Of a stretch of 64,000 nt of DNA, positions 19,030 to 27,142 are shown piece after piece. Every line of letters starts with the position of its first letter. Position 1 is the first letter of the stretch. The DNA comes from Bacteroidales bacterium. GTDB taxonomy: Bacteria > Bacteroidota > Bacteroidia > Bacteroidales > Bacteroidaceae. Location: contig JAAYUD010000096.1 of NCBI GenBank assembly GCA_012517855.1, forward strand, positions 20,699 to 84,698. Direction: 5' to 3'. Both the position numbers and the translations under genes were made by a program. Below the pieces are notes generated by a model. That model was given only the letters and a program-made list of their open reading frames with translations. It was not told the DNA's origin and made no database searches.

Positions 19030-20091
19030 TTAGATCTTTTGTTTTTTATACCAACCCATATATTGGTTATATAATCTAACCGTTTCGTCTCTCAATCCGG
19101 CATAAGCCTTTGAAGCTGGTTTATTCATAATTCCCAAATATTGATATACCAATATTTTATCGACAAAAGGCGAAATGTCGGACATCTGATGAAGAATCCG
19201 ATTGAAGTCGGCTGGAATTAGATTTCCACTCACACCACGTTCAAAATAAAAGAGTTCCATATCTGCCCAAATTCTTGAACGGGCAGCTTTCTGATGAGCC
19301 TTGTACAAAGACTCAAAGTAACGAGCCGGCTCACCCAATTTTGTAGAGTTCACTCCAACACCATCTTGATATGCCACAATTTCAATATTCATACGCTCCA
19401 ATTGACGAACATAATTATCGTCAGCTTTTTCTGCTTTAATATTATAAGGTGCTATCAGATTCACACAATTAGGATTCAACCTCTTTGCACGCTGAGCGCA
19501 GTCATTCACATAATCAATATAGAATTCATCAAAATAAGGATGCAAATATGATTCATTGGGAAAATACCAACCATAAAAACTTTTATGATGTCCATACTTC
19601 GTTGCAACTTCTTCCATCGCCTTAGCTCGCATGTAAGCAATATCTTTATCTTTCATCATGCGATCGGGATCTGTACCATCGCCCCAAAAGTCATTACTAA
19701 TAAAGAACTTGATACCTACTTCATCGGCAGCAGACAAAATAGCTTCCAACGGATCTTCGCATGTCAATTTAAACTTGGGAGCCAAACTTGTATCATAAAA
19801 AGCTTTACCAAAAGCGGCAATACTCATCAGAACCAAATATTCCAATCCCACCTCATGTATTTCGTATATTTTATCTTTCCATTGCTGGGCAGTGAAATGA
19901 GCCAAATCTTTATCCCAATATTCACTCTCAGTAGGCAATAAATGTTGAAACTCAAACCAGGAACCCGATATCGGTTTAATCTTTCCATTATAAGATTCAC
20001 ATTGCTTCAAAAAACTACTGCGAGCAAATTGAGGAATTAATAAACCTGCCGTTCCTAATCCAAATGTGCTTAAAAAGTTCCTTCTATTCAT
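19030..20091 (-). CDS. DUF4434 family exported protein (paralogue B), first gene of the PUL
   Basis: A 353-aa protein that starts MNRRNFLSTFGLG, a twin-arginine-like signal, followed by a hydrophobic stretch to about residue 24. The mature part starts with KPISGSWFEFQHL and matches the DUF4434 paralogue at 1814-2884 along its full length (for example WKDKIYEIHEVGLEYLVLMS here and WRAKIREMSDMGMQYLVLMA there). It is the first gene transcribed from the regulator side, so its promoter should lie in 20092-20310. The two close paralogues sit at opposite ends of the same locus. Likely a glycosidase-like TIM barrel; no substrate is known from the sequence. Confidence 0.83.
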   Translation of the reverse strand: MNRRNFLSTFGLGTAGLLIPQFARSSFLKQCESYNGKIKPISGSWFEFQHLLPTESEYWDKDLAHFTAQQWKDKIYEIHEVGLEYLVLMSIAAFGKAFYDTSLAPKFKLTCEDPLEAILSAADEVGIKFFISNDFWGDGTDPDRMMKDKDIAYMRAKAMEEVATKYGHHKSFYGWYFPNESYLHPYFDEFYIDYVNDCAQRAKRLNPNCVNLIAPYNIKAEKADDNYVRQLERMNIEIVAYQDGVGVNSTKLGEPARYFESLYKAHQKAARSRIWADMELFYFERGVSGNLIPADFNRILHQMSDISPFVDKILVYQYLGIMNKPASKAYAGLRDETVRLYNQYMGWYKKQKI

Positions 20092-20310
20092 AATAATGAT
20101 TAATTAGCCTACAAATAACACTATTCTTATTTCTTTTATCAAAACGTTTTTATAATTTTATTCCGAAGAACCTTATTTTATTATCATATTTATATTCAAA
20201 AGCGATACATAGAACATAAACACTTTACAAAAGTGAATATATTATAAAGAAAAAACAAATTAAACACAAACATTTTTAAATATTTTTTTAACCAACCCTA
20301 ATAAAAACTA
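20092..20310. promoter_or_regulatory. Divergent promoter/operator region between PUL and LacI regulator
   Basis: A 219-bp AT-rich region from which both the PUL (minus) and the regulator gene (plus) must be read. It contains a perfect 10-bp palindrome AAAACGTTTT at 20141-20150, with the central CG step usual for LacI/GalR operators; it is 50 bp upstream of the first PUL gene. A second inverted repeat, CACTTT-ACA-AAAGTG, is at 20221-20235. I do not find a clean TAnnTTTG box on either strand, so the promoters are not located. Confidence 0.5.
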
Positions 20311-21315
20311 ATGAAACGAAGTACACTTACCGATATATCAAAACAAACAGGGTATTCCATATCCACTATTTCCAGGGCGCTCAACGGGAAAAGTAAGGAT
20401 TATAGAATCAGCCAAGAAGCTGTTGAAAAGATCATTAAAGTTGCTGAGAATTTGAAATTTAGGTCCGATTTTCATGCACAAAATTTGTGCAGACCCAATA
20501 CACGCACAATAGGACTACTTGTCCCTCATATAGAAAACCCCTTTTTCGCAGAAATTGCCAAAACGATAATCCACGAGGCACAAAAGAACGGATACATTAT
20601 TATTGTTATCGACACAATGGATAAAGTCGAAATAGAAAAGCGTGCTTTGGAATCTTTATTAGTGCGCAACGTTGATGGAATTATTATAGTACCGACAACC
20701 GACGATCCCCTATTTCTGGAAAAAATCAGCCTTAAGATTCCAGTCGTACTAGCCGACCGTTACTTCGAGCAAACGCCACTACCTTATATTTCTACTGACA
20801 ATTATCAAGGAGCATATACTGCTACTAACCTACTATTGAATGCCAAGCACCATCGAATTCTTTGCATTCAAGGAAACAGAAACTCCATTACAAACAAAGA
20901 ACGCATCCATGGATTTATGGATGCAATGCACATATCAGGTCATGAAAGCGAAGCAATGATTAGAGGAAACGATTTCTCTGCCAGAAACGGATACATCGAG
21001 ACCAAATTGGCTCTAAAAGATATAAGACCTACAGCCATTTTCACATTAAGCAGCACGATTCTATTAGGGACTCTCAAAGCATTAAACGAATACAAGTTGA
21101 ATATACCAAAAGACATTTCTGTCGTTTCTTTCGACAACAATTCATACATGGATTATTTAAGCCCTTCCATCACTAGCATCGCACAGCCTGTAGAGCAAAT
21201 GGGCATCAGAGCATTCAACATGATAATTAAAATGATTTCGGGTAAAAAAATCATTCACCCCGACATACTACTCCCACCATCTATTGTAAAACGCGATTCC
21301 ATCCGAACCATTTAA
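20311..21315 (+). CDS. LacI-family transcriptional regulator of the PUL
   Basis: A 334-aa regulator. Residues 1-50 are the LacI helix-turn-helix and hinge (TLTDISKQTGYSISTISRALNG), and residues about 60-330 are the periplasmic-binding-like effector domain (TIGLLVPHIENPFFAEIA, DGIIIVP, SVVSFDNN). No transmembrane segment is present, so it acts in the cytoplasm and should sense a sugar such as ribose, galactose or a phosphorylated product. It is divergent from the PUL, 219 bp away. PULs are more often controlled by HTCS, SusR or ECF-sigma/anti-sigma pairs, but LacI regulators do occur and are in keeping with the missing STN domain in SusC. The palindrome at 20141-20150 is the best operator candidate. 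Confidence 0.93.
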   Translation: MKRSTLTDISKQTGYSISTISRALNGKSKDYRISQEAVEKIIKVAENLKFRSDFHAQNLCRPNTRTIGLLVPHIENPFFAEIAKTIIHEAQKNGYIIIVIDTMDKVEIEKRALESLLVRNVDGIIIVPTTDDPLFLEKISLKIPVVLADRYFEQTPLPYISTDNYQGAYTATNLLLNAKHHRILCIQGNRNSITNKERIHGFMDAMHISGHESEAMIRGNDFSARNGYIETKLALKDIRPTAIFTLSSTILLGTLKALNEYKLNIPKDISVVSFDNNSYMDYLSPSITSIAQPVEQMGIRAFNMIIKMISGKKIIHPDILLPPSIVKRDSIRTI

Positions 21316-21357
21316 ACCTTAAGCAAACGTGTAGAATAGAATAGTTTAGCTTCCATT

Positions 21358-23460
21358 TCACCGTAGCCTGTTCATATCAGCTTCAGACACATGACTTCCT
21401 TTATAAGCCGATTTGTTTTTATGAAAACGATAAGTGACGGTAATGATCAATTGACGGCTATCCGGGATTTTATGTTTACTATAACTAAGCTTTTCTCCAT
21501 ATAGTCGCATATTAGTCCGACTGGTGGCAAAAGCATCTGTCAACTGCACATTAATATCCAAACAGTCCTTCAACATAGTCTTTCGTATACCCAAGTCTAT
21601 ACTTTCATCAGGCCGCATATAGCCATCGGCAATGTTGCCACAACTTTGATAGTGTCCATCAAGAGAAACAAAGGTCTTATCCGGCAGTTCAAATGTATTG
21701 GCAAGATCGAAATAGATATTCGGACTATTCATAGTTTTGTTTTTATTCTCATTCCGTATCGTCAGAAAAGGTTTACCCACTTCGAATCCCCAGACAGGCT
21801 TCCAGCACTTCAACGCAGGACTTAGATAAAAAGAAGCATTCAACACCCGATAGCTATTGAAATTGTCAACGGTAAAGATAGCCACATCAGGATCTTTGTC
21901 ATAGCTCTTAGCTTGAAACAAAATAGCATCTTTTGTGTAATGATAGCCTAATGACAATTGCATCCAATGATATCCCAATTGGAAATTCAATAAATACAGA
22001 GTGGAAGGCCTCAACAAAGGATTACCACCTTCATAAATATAACGATTATTATAGTTCATGCTACTGCGCAAGGAGAAAAAAGAAGGACGTTCCTTTTTCA
22101 CTATATAACTAAGTGAAGTCTGTACAGCATTTATCGGTAGGTTCAACGATATATTAGGTAACCAATCATTATATCTCCTACTTTGCTCCGGAACATAAAC
22201 GCCGGCATCCCAATAATTGGAAATAGCGTGTTCGTAACGCAGTCCGGTAATGACTTCGAGTTTGCCAACGCACCACGACCATTCGGCAAAACCGGCTATT
22301 TTACTTTCGTGTATCAGGCTATTGGTCGTAGGCAATACAGCTTGTGGATTATCGAATAGGTCTCGTCGTCTAATAAAAGTATAATCGGCACCCCACTTCA
22401 GTCGTCCATTCCCCGCAGCACGAGAGACCACAAGTTTAGCAGCATACATATTATTATAAGCTTTCGTATTTGAAGTTATTCGAGAAGCTACATCCAAAGC
22501 ATTTGTCTCATCCGACAGTTGGTCTGTATTATCTCTATCAATAACAATATCAGTAGTAAAATCTACCTTCCATTTATTTACCTCTCCTTGATAGAAGGCA
22601 TTAATCAAATGTCCGACACCTCCTTGCGCGCTGAGCGATAAATATTTCACTTGGTCCTGCTTTGAACCGTTACGCCATACAGCATAATCGGAATAATCAT
22701 CAAAATAAAAATGGGGAAGATCATTCACTTGATAAGACACACCGGCCGAATGCTGGGAGCTGAAATCAAAATTCATACCCAAGTTTCCACCCAACATCAG
22801 TCCTCGTTGATAAAACTTACTAGAGCTATTGACCTGCAGATTATCGGTCGATACAATATTGTATTGAGTGTCCTGCCGATGGTTGCTTTTCGAGCGATTA
22901 CAATAAATATCGCCGAATAATGACAACTTATGATGCCTATAGCCAAGATCCAATTGTTCGTTGAGATTAGCACAGCGACCTTGAACATAGTTATTTTTCA
23001 GACTTGCGCTCATGAAGTCTTCCAAATGACGAATAGTATAAATACGAATAACAGCCTTTACCGTCGCTTCATATTCGGCACCCGGATTGGTGATAATCTC
23101 TACCTTTTCAATATTTCGAGATGAAAGTCGTTCAATCTCACTTTTGTCATTCACCCGATGTCCATCGATATATATAGTAGGTTCTCCTCGCCCGAATACC
23201 TGATACCCTTCGTCCGAATATTGCACTCCAGGCAAATGCTGCAACACATCTCGTCCATTACCCACTGAAGCAAGATTGGAATGGTTTACTTTAGCTATAA
23301 GTATACCATTTTTGAGAGATAACGGCCGCCTCTGCCCCTTAACAGTAATTTCGTTTAAAACCACATTTTTCAAAGAATCGATCTCTACGTTTTTCACCGA
23401 TTGTGCTCTACCCGACAAAAAGAAACACCAGAGAATAAAAAGAAGCATTAAATATTTCAT
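21358..23460 (-). CDS. Outer-membrane beta-barrel protein (TonB-dependent receptor-like, OMP_b-brl_3 type)
   Basis: A 700-aa protein with signal peptide 1-19 (ending GRAQS). A plug-like domain follows: VVLNEITVKGQRRP, DVLQHLPGVQYSDEGYQVFGRGEPTIYIDG, and IEKVEIITNPGAEYEATVKAVIRI, as in the Bacteroidetes outer-membrane beta-barrel family. It lacks the N-terminal CarboxypepD_reg domain of its usual full-length relatives, which is why it is shorter than about 800 aa. The rest is barrel strands. It converges on the LacI gene (42 bp apart) and has 1.1 kb of non-coding DNA upstream. CAAAAGTA at 23484-23491 gives a minus-strand TACTTTTG -7 candidate. Substrate unknown; nearby genes give no strong hint. 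Confidence 0.87.
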   Translation of the reverse strand: MKYLMLLFILWCFFLSGRAQSVKNVEIDSLKNVVLNEITVKGQRRPLSLKNGILIAKVNHSNLASVGNGRDVLQHLPGVQYSDEGYQVFGRGEPTIYIDGHRVNDKSEIERLSSRNIEKVEIITNPGAEYEATVKAVIRIYTIRHLEDFMSASLKNNYVQGRCANLNEQLDLGYRHHKLSLFGDIYCNRSKSNHRQDTQYNIVSTDNLQVNSSSKFYQRGLMLGGNLGMNFDFSSQHSAGVSYQVNDLPHFYFDDYSDYAVWRNGSKQDQVKYLSLSAQGGVGHLINAFYQGEVNKWKVDFTTDIVIDRDNTDQLSDETNALDVASRITSNTKAYNNMYAAKLVVSRAAGNGRLKWGADYTFIRRRDLFDNPQAVLPTTNSLIHESKIAGFAEWSWCVGKLEVITGLRYEHAISNYWDAGVYVPEQSRRYNDWLPNISLNLPINAVQTSLSYIVKKERPSFFSLRSSMNYNNRYIYEGGNPLLRPSTLYLLNFQLGYHWMQLSLGYHYTKDAILFQAKSYDKDPDVAIFTVDNFNSYRVLNASFYLSPALKCWKPVWGFEVGKPFLTIRNENKNKTMNSPNIYFDLANTFELPDKTFVSLDGHYQSCGNIADGYMRPDESIDLGIRKTMLKDCLDINVQLTDAFATSRTNMRLYGEKLSYSKHKIPDSRQLIITVTYRFHKNKSAYKGSHVSEADMNRLR

Positions 23461-23655
23461 TTTTTATGTCTTTTATTTTAGTGCAAAAGTAGAGCACGCT
23501 ATACATAGGGTAATAAATAATTCCCTGACATTTATCATACATTTAACTGACATCTTACCAGACATTGACTATTATCATGATTCTATGTAAAAATCGCCAC
23601 ACATCCCCACAACTATACTTTGCAGTACACCACACAGCAACATACAGTTGATTTT

Positions 23656-23757
23656 TTGCAATATTGTCGTATGTTAGTTTTCCCGATGATGTCCTTAAGT
23701 TTTTTTGAAAACGTATGGACGTCAACAAATTTAGGTCCATACGTGGTTTTGAGTGGT
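23656..23757. repeat. Copy 1 of a roughly 100-bp structured intergenic repeat
   Basis: This stretch aligns with 36113-36214: both begin TTGCAA.ATTGTCGTATGTTAG, continue with a GATGATGTCCTTAAG-like segment and end in a GTGGTTTT segment. Here the second and third parts pair (ACGTATGGAC at 23711-23720 with GTCCATACGT at 23734-23743), while the first arm no longer pairs with the second. Confidence 0.65.
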
Positions 23758-23812
23758 AAGAATTCACTGTGGTAATTCCAAGACCATGAAATCCATCTGC
23801 ATTTCAACCTTT

Positions 23813-23844
23813 GCCACCTCCGTATGACACCATACGGAGGTGGC
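23813..23844. repeat. Perfect 14-bp hairpin with 4-nt loop
   Basis: GCCACCTCCGTATG (23813-23826) and its exact reverse complement (23831-23844) flank the loop ACAC. There is no T-run directly after it on either strand, so it is not a standard terminator. The stem is GC-rich against an AT-rich background. Confidence 0.8.
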
Positions 23845-24238
23845 ATACAACAGGTTAACGATGCGCCGTATACAACGCCAGCGAAAAAAGGTCCGAAAAT
23901 CGGCCCTAGAGTATACTGTAGAATCCTTATTTTCAGCGGACCTCTGCTTAGAACGAGTCTAAACGATAGCCTACAGATAGTTGAGAAGCCGTTTTGCAGA
24001 TAGACGAGTATTCCATCCATTGAGTATCTCATGTCACTAAATTTCCTGGAACTTTACTGAGAGTTTGAGACGCACATCCTCATTGACGCAAGATTGCGTT
24101 GATCTAAAGTTGTGATGTGAATACTGTTTTTCAGAACGTTTTGGAAGGTGAATATAGGAAGCGATACTGATACTATTTTAACCATATCGAAGAGGTACTC
24201 CTCGATATACAAAATCGAGCTTATGTTCTCAAAAAATG

Positions 24239-24318
24239 ATAAGGACAAACATAAAAATTCATAAGGACGAAACCAAAAGTTTCTCCTTATGAATTTTTAG
24301 TTTCGTCCTTATGAATTT
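24239..24318. repeat. Three-arm inverted repeat able to form two exclusive hairpins
   Basis: The left arm at 24253-24272 contains AATTCATAAGGACGAAA. It can pair with TCCTTATGAATTTTT at 24284-24298 (15 bp) or with TTTCGTCCTTATGAATTT at 24301-24318 (18 bp). A partial direct copy, ATAAGGACAAAC, precedes the left arm at 24239-24250. Only one pairing is possible at a time. Confidence 0.75.
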
Positions 24319-24552
24319 CTTGCTGTATATCAACGTTTTACACAGCATCCATTTATATTTTGCTTTTATTCGGCTTACATTTGAGCAAAGAGATAGTCGT
24401 AAAAATAGTGTCTTAGAAGGCCTTCTCGACAGGATTCTGATAAAAAAGTATCAGAATATAGGAGAATATTCACCCTGAGATACGTTCCGAGAATACCTTA
24501 ACAGGCATTTTTGACGAATGGTATAGAGCATTATCAATATAAGACAGTTCAA

Positions 24553-25431
24553 TCAGTATTGCTTCTCTAGCCTATATGCTCGACCTCGATCGGTTTTGAT
24601 ATACAAATTACTATTGGCTTCAATAATAGGTTTCAGTCGACGAATGAGAGTATAAAGCGTTTCGTCGGCATTGTCTTTGCCAGGCCATAAAGATTGGCAA
24701 ATTTCGGACTTGCATAGATAATGAGATGAAGATAAAAAGAACATCTTCATCAAACTATATTGCAGAGGAGTAAGCCGAATGCGATTACGCTGTTCATCAT
24801 AGAAACAACTGTCGATGGTACAAAGTGACATATTGCCAACAGAAATAATACCCGCATTCATTTCTATTTTCTTGCGTCGACGATACAACAACAGAGGCAT
24901 CAGCGTCCCAACCAACAGAGACAAACAAAAAACGAGAATAGGTCCATCGGGATGCGAGAGCAAAAAGATTTTCCAAAACGGACAATGTGCATATCCCCTA
25001 AAAACCAATATCGGAGGAACGGTCGAAGCTGTCTGCACAGCAGGAGACATCCACAAGATCGTATCACTCATCAGACAATCGCCCGACAACTCGTCGGTGA
25101 AAGGATGTCCATTTCGAGGAAGCAAACGGACTTGTATGCCTGACGTTGAACGAAGCGGGGCAAAAGGCAACGCCGCAGCAAAGGTCTTATCGAAGGTACG
25201 AACAGAAACCGGATTTCCCATCATTGTTTGAATCTGAGTATAGGTCTTCAGAGTATCGGCTGTGAGCCACTTGGCAGCACGGCGCGACATCGTTTGTTGC
25301 AAAGCAACATTAAGCGAGACTTTTATTTTAGAGCGCGTTGACGAATAGTTGTGCGCTCCCCAACCAAATGAAAAAGCCAGCAACATCATTACCGCCAATA
25401 ACAAAATATTTCGTTGTAACTGATATTTCAT
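24553..25431 (-). CDS. Membrane-anchored winged-helix transcriptional regulator
   Basis: A 292-aa protein; the ATG at 25431 is preferred over a TTG two codons upstream. Hydrophobic segments at about 8-25 and 165-183 flank a roughly 140-residue exported domain without recognised motifs. The C-terminal cytoplasmic part (about 200-292) is an OmpR/PhoB-type winged helix: IRLTPLQYSLMKMFFLSS, DETLYTLIRRLKPIIE, YIKTDRGRAYRL. This ToxR-like layout, a DNA-binding domain tethered to the membrane with an outside sensor, occurs repeatedly in Bacteroides. The neighbour across the hairpin-rich gap is an outer-membrane barrel gene, which might be its target (inference). The ligand of the sensor part is unknown. 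Confidence 0.8.
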   Translation of the reverse strand: MKYQLQRNILLLAVMMLLAFSFGWGAHNYSSTRSKIKVSLNVALQQTMSRRAAKWLTADTLKTYTQIQTMMGNPVSVRTFDKTFAAALPFAPLRSTSGIQVRLLPRNGHPFTDELSGDCLMSDTILWMSPAVQTASTVPPILVFRGYAHCPFWKIFLLSHPDGPILVFCLSLLVGTLMPLLLYRRRKKIEMNAGIISVGNMSLCTIDSCFYDEQRNRIRLTPLQYSLMKMFFLSSSHYLCKSEICQSLWPGKDNADETLYTLIRRLKPIIEANSNLYIKTDRGRAYRLEKQY

Positions 25432-25607
25432 AAACAATACAATAGCTTATTATATACAGCAAAGCCCCAAAGACAGTGCTAACAGCGGATAAAATTACAT
25501 ATTTTTTTAATTCAACAGGACAATCGGACGAAATATTTCACGATTCTTTACTTCGACAGTATAATAGAGTATTCATACAAAGCATGCTTTGCACAACAAA
25601 ACCAACA

Positions 25608-25645
25608 AAAAATAAAGCCGCAACAGAAACAAATCTATTGCGGCT
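25608..25645 (-). terminator. Rho-independent terminator of metK
   Basis: On the minus strand AGCCGCAA and TTGCGGCT (plus-strand positions 25616-25623 and 25638-25645) form an 8-bp stem, followed by TTATTTTTTG. It starts about 21 bp after the metK stop codon. Confidence 0.85.
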
Positions 25646-25666
25646 ATCCTTTTTATAAATGAAAAA

Positions 25667-26959
25667 CTAAAGTCCGAAAGCAGCTTTAATTTTATCTACA
25701 TAATCGAGTTTCTCCCACGTAAACAATTCTACAGTAACTGTTTTACTATCGGCATAATTTGAAGTAAACGTTTTGGTCACTACCTGAGATTCACGTCCCA
25801 TGTGTCCATAAGAAGCAGTTTCCAAATATATCGGATTGCGCAGTTTAAGACGCTCTTCGATAGCACGAGGACGAAGATCAAAGAGCTGTCCTACCTTTCG
25901 AGCTATTTCGCCATCACTCATTTTGACATGTCCATGACCATAAGTATTGACATAAATGTTGATAGGTTCTGCAATACCGATAGCATAAGACAACTGAATG
26001 AGCACTTCGTCGGCAACACCGGCTGCAACCAAATTTTTTGCGATGTGACGGGCTGCATAAGCTGCACTACGGTCTACCTTGCTAGGATCTTTGCCCGAGA
26101 AGGCGCCACCACCATGTGCACCCTTGCCACCATAAGTATCTACAATAATCTTACGGCCAGTCAAGCCGGTATCGCCATGAGGGCCACCAATCACGAACTT
26201 ACCTGTAGGATTAACAAAATATTTGATGTTATCATCGAAAAGTTTACGAACTTTCTCGAGCGAGATAGATTCCAATACCCGAGGCATCAATATCTCAATG
26301 ACATCTTTACGGATTTTCGCCAACATTTCTTCATCAGCTTTGAGTTGAGCCTCACAAGAAGCATCTTTCGGCTGAATAAATTCATCGTGTTGAGTCGAAA
26401 CGACAATCGTATCGATACGGACAGGTTTGTCATTATCATCATATTCAATCGTCACTTGACTCTTGGCATCAGGGCGTAAATAAGTCATCACCTTACCTTC
26501 GCGGCGTATTTCGGCCAGTACATACAATATACGATGAGCTAAGTCGAGCGAAAGCGGCATATAGTTTTCGGTCTCGTTTGTAGCATAACCAAACATCATA
26601 CCTTGGTCGCCTGCCCCTTGATTCATGGGGTCTTCACGTTCAACGCCACGATTAATATCGGGACTTTGTTCATGAATAGCAGAAAGTATGCCACACGAAT
26701 TACTTTCGAACATGTATTCGCCTTTCGTATAACCGATTTTTTGAATAACTTCGCGTGCCACTCTTTGTAGGTCGATATACGCTTTAGTCTTCACTTCTCC
26801 CGCAATAACTACCTGTCCGGTAGTTACCAATGTTTCGCAAGCTACTTTAGAATTCGGGTCATAGACCAGTAGTTTATCAAGTATAGCGTCCGATATTTGA
26901 TCGGCCACTTTGTCGGGGTGTCCTTCAGACACCGATTCGGATGTGAATAAATATCCCAT
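25667..26959 (-). CDS. metK: S-adenosylmethionine synthetase
   Basis: A 430-aa enzyme that makes S-adenosylmethionine from methionine and ATP. The ATG at 26959 ([17 protein letters not shown]) is chosen; the in-frame TTG at 26965 would add only two residues. Visible signatures: [18 protein letters not shown] at the N-terminus, [12 protein letters not shown] in the middle and [19 protein letters not shown] near residue 285, the second family signature. An insertion relative to E. coli MetK (about 384 aa) makes it longer, as is normal in Bacteroidetes. A candidate SAM-II riboswitch lies in its 5' leader (27050-27095) and a terminator follows the gene, so it is probably a single-gene transcript under SAM control. 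Confidence 0.98.
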   Translation of the reverse strand: MGYLFTSESVSEGHPDKVADQISDAILDKLLVYDPNSKVACETLVTTGQVVIAGEVKTKAYIDLQRVAREVIQKIGYTKGEYMFESNSCGILSAIHEQSPDINRGVEREDPMNQGAGDQGMMFGYATNETENYMPLSLDLAHRILYVLAEIRREGKVMTYLRPDAKSQVTIEYDDNDKPVRIDTIVVSTQHDEFIQPKDASCEAQLKADEEMLAKIRKDVIEILMPRVLESISLEKVRKLFDDNIKYFVNPTGKFVIGGPHGDTGLTGRKIIVDTYGGKGAHGGGAFSGKDPSKVDRSAAYAARHIAKNLVAAGVADEVLIQLSYAIGIAEPINIYVNTYGHGHVKMSDGEIARKVGQLFDLRPRAIEERLKLRNPIYLETASYGHMGRESQVVTKTFTSNYADSKTVTVELFTWEKLDYVDKIKAAFGL

Positions 26960-27020
26960 TGTCAATTGGAATTTAAAAAATTAATGTATAAAATAGAATG
27001 TAGTGTAGAGGATGAAAAGC

Positions 27021-27034
27021 TGTGCGAACGCACA
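27021..27034 (-). promoter_or_regulatory. Hairpin in the metK leader, possible expression platform
   Basis: TGTGCG-AA-CGCACA forms a 6-bp stem with a 2-nt loop 16 nt downstream of the candidate riboswitch and is followed on the minus strand by GCTTTTC. The T-run is weak, so it could be a terminator stem or part of a translation-control structure. Confidence 0.5.
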
Positions 27035-27049
27035 ATAATTAAGATTATA

Positions 27050-27095
27050 TTTTAGCATTTTTTCTTGTGGTTGCAAGCGATTCAAATCTTTCCAC
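27050..27095 (-). promoter_or_regulatory. Candidate SAM-II riboswitch in the metK leader
   Basis: Read on the minus strand, the 46 nt begin GTGG, then AAAGATTTGAATCGCTTGCAA, then CCAC, a short A-rich linker and TGCTAAAA. This order (P1 stem GTGG/CCAC enclosing GATTTG...CTTGCA, then GCTAAA that closes the pseudoknot) is the known SAM-II (SAM_alpha) pattern. It lies about 90 nt upstream of metK, the SAM synthase gene, which supports the call. I recognised it by eye; a covariance-model search would settle it. Confidence 0.75.
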
Positions 27096-27110
27096 TAACA
27101 TTTTCGGGTA

Positions 27111-27118
27111 CAAAGGTA
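27111..27118 (-). promoter_or_regulatory. -7 promoter box for metK
   Basis: TACCTTTG on the minus strand fits TAnnTTTG and would start the transcript about 9 nt before the candidate riboswitch. No clear TTTG -33 box is seen at the right distance. Confidence 0.55.
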
Positions 27119-27142
27119 GATATAATTTCGATACTTAGAATA

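Larger units (their letters stand above)
23461..24552. other. 1.1-kb non-coding, hairpin-rich interval
   Basis: No credible gene is seen: the open frames here have no family features and overlap each other. The interval carries several inverted repeats, reported separately (23656-23757, 23813-23844, 24239-24318). Smaller ones are ATATCGA/TCGATAT near 24183-24208, the 12-bp palindrome AGAAGGCCTTCT at 24415-24426 and ATTCTGATA/TATCAGAAT at 24434-24457. Such density suggests remnants of mobile elements or untranslated regulatory RNA. Confidence 0.6.

Noticed and set aside
21358..23460. Second SusC of the PUL
   Set aside because: It lacks the SusC N-terminal domain and signature, has no SusD partner, and is convergent with the regulator gene, so it is a separate barrel protein.
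23613..24032. 139-codon minus-strand frame in the hairpin-rich interval
   Set aside because: It runs through two inverted repeats, has no signal peptide or family motif and overlaps other equally poor frames; it is likely chance.
24239..24318. CRISPR-like array
   Set aside because: Units are partly inverted, spacing is short and uneven, and there are no cas genes in the window.
25802..26479. 225-codon plus-strand frame opposite metK
   Set aside because: It is entirely inside metK and has no protein-family marks.
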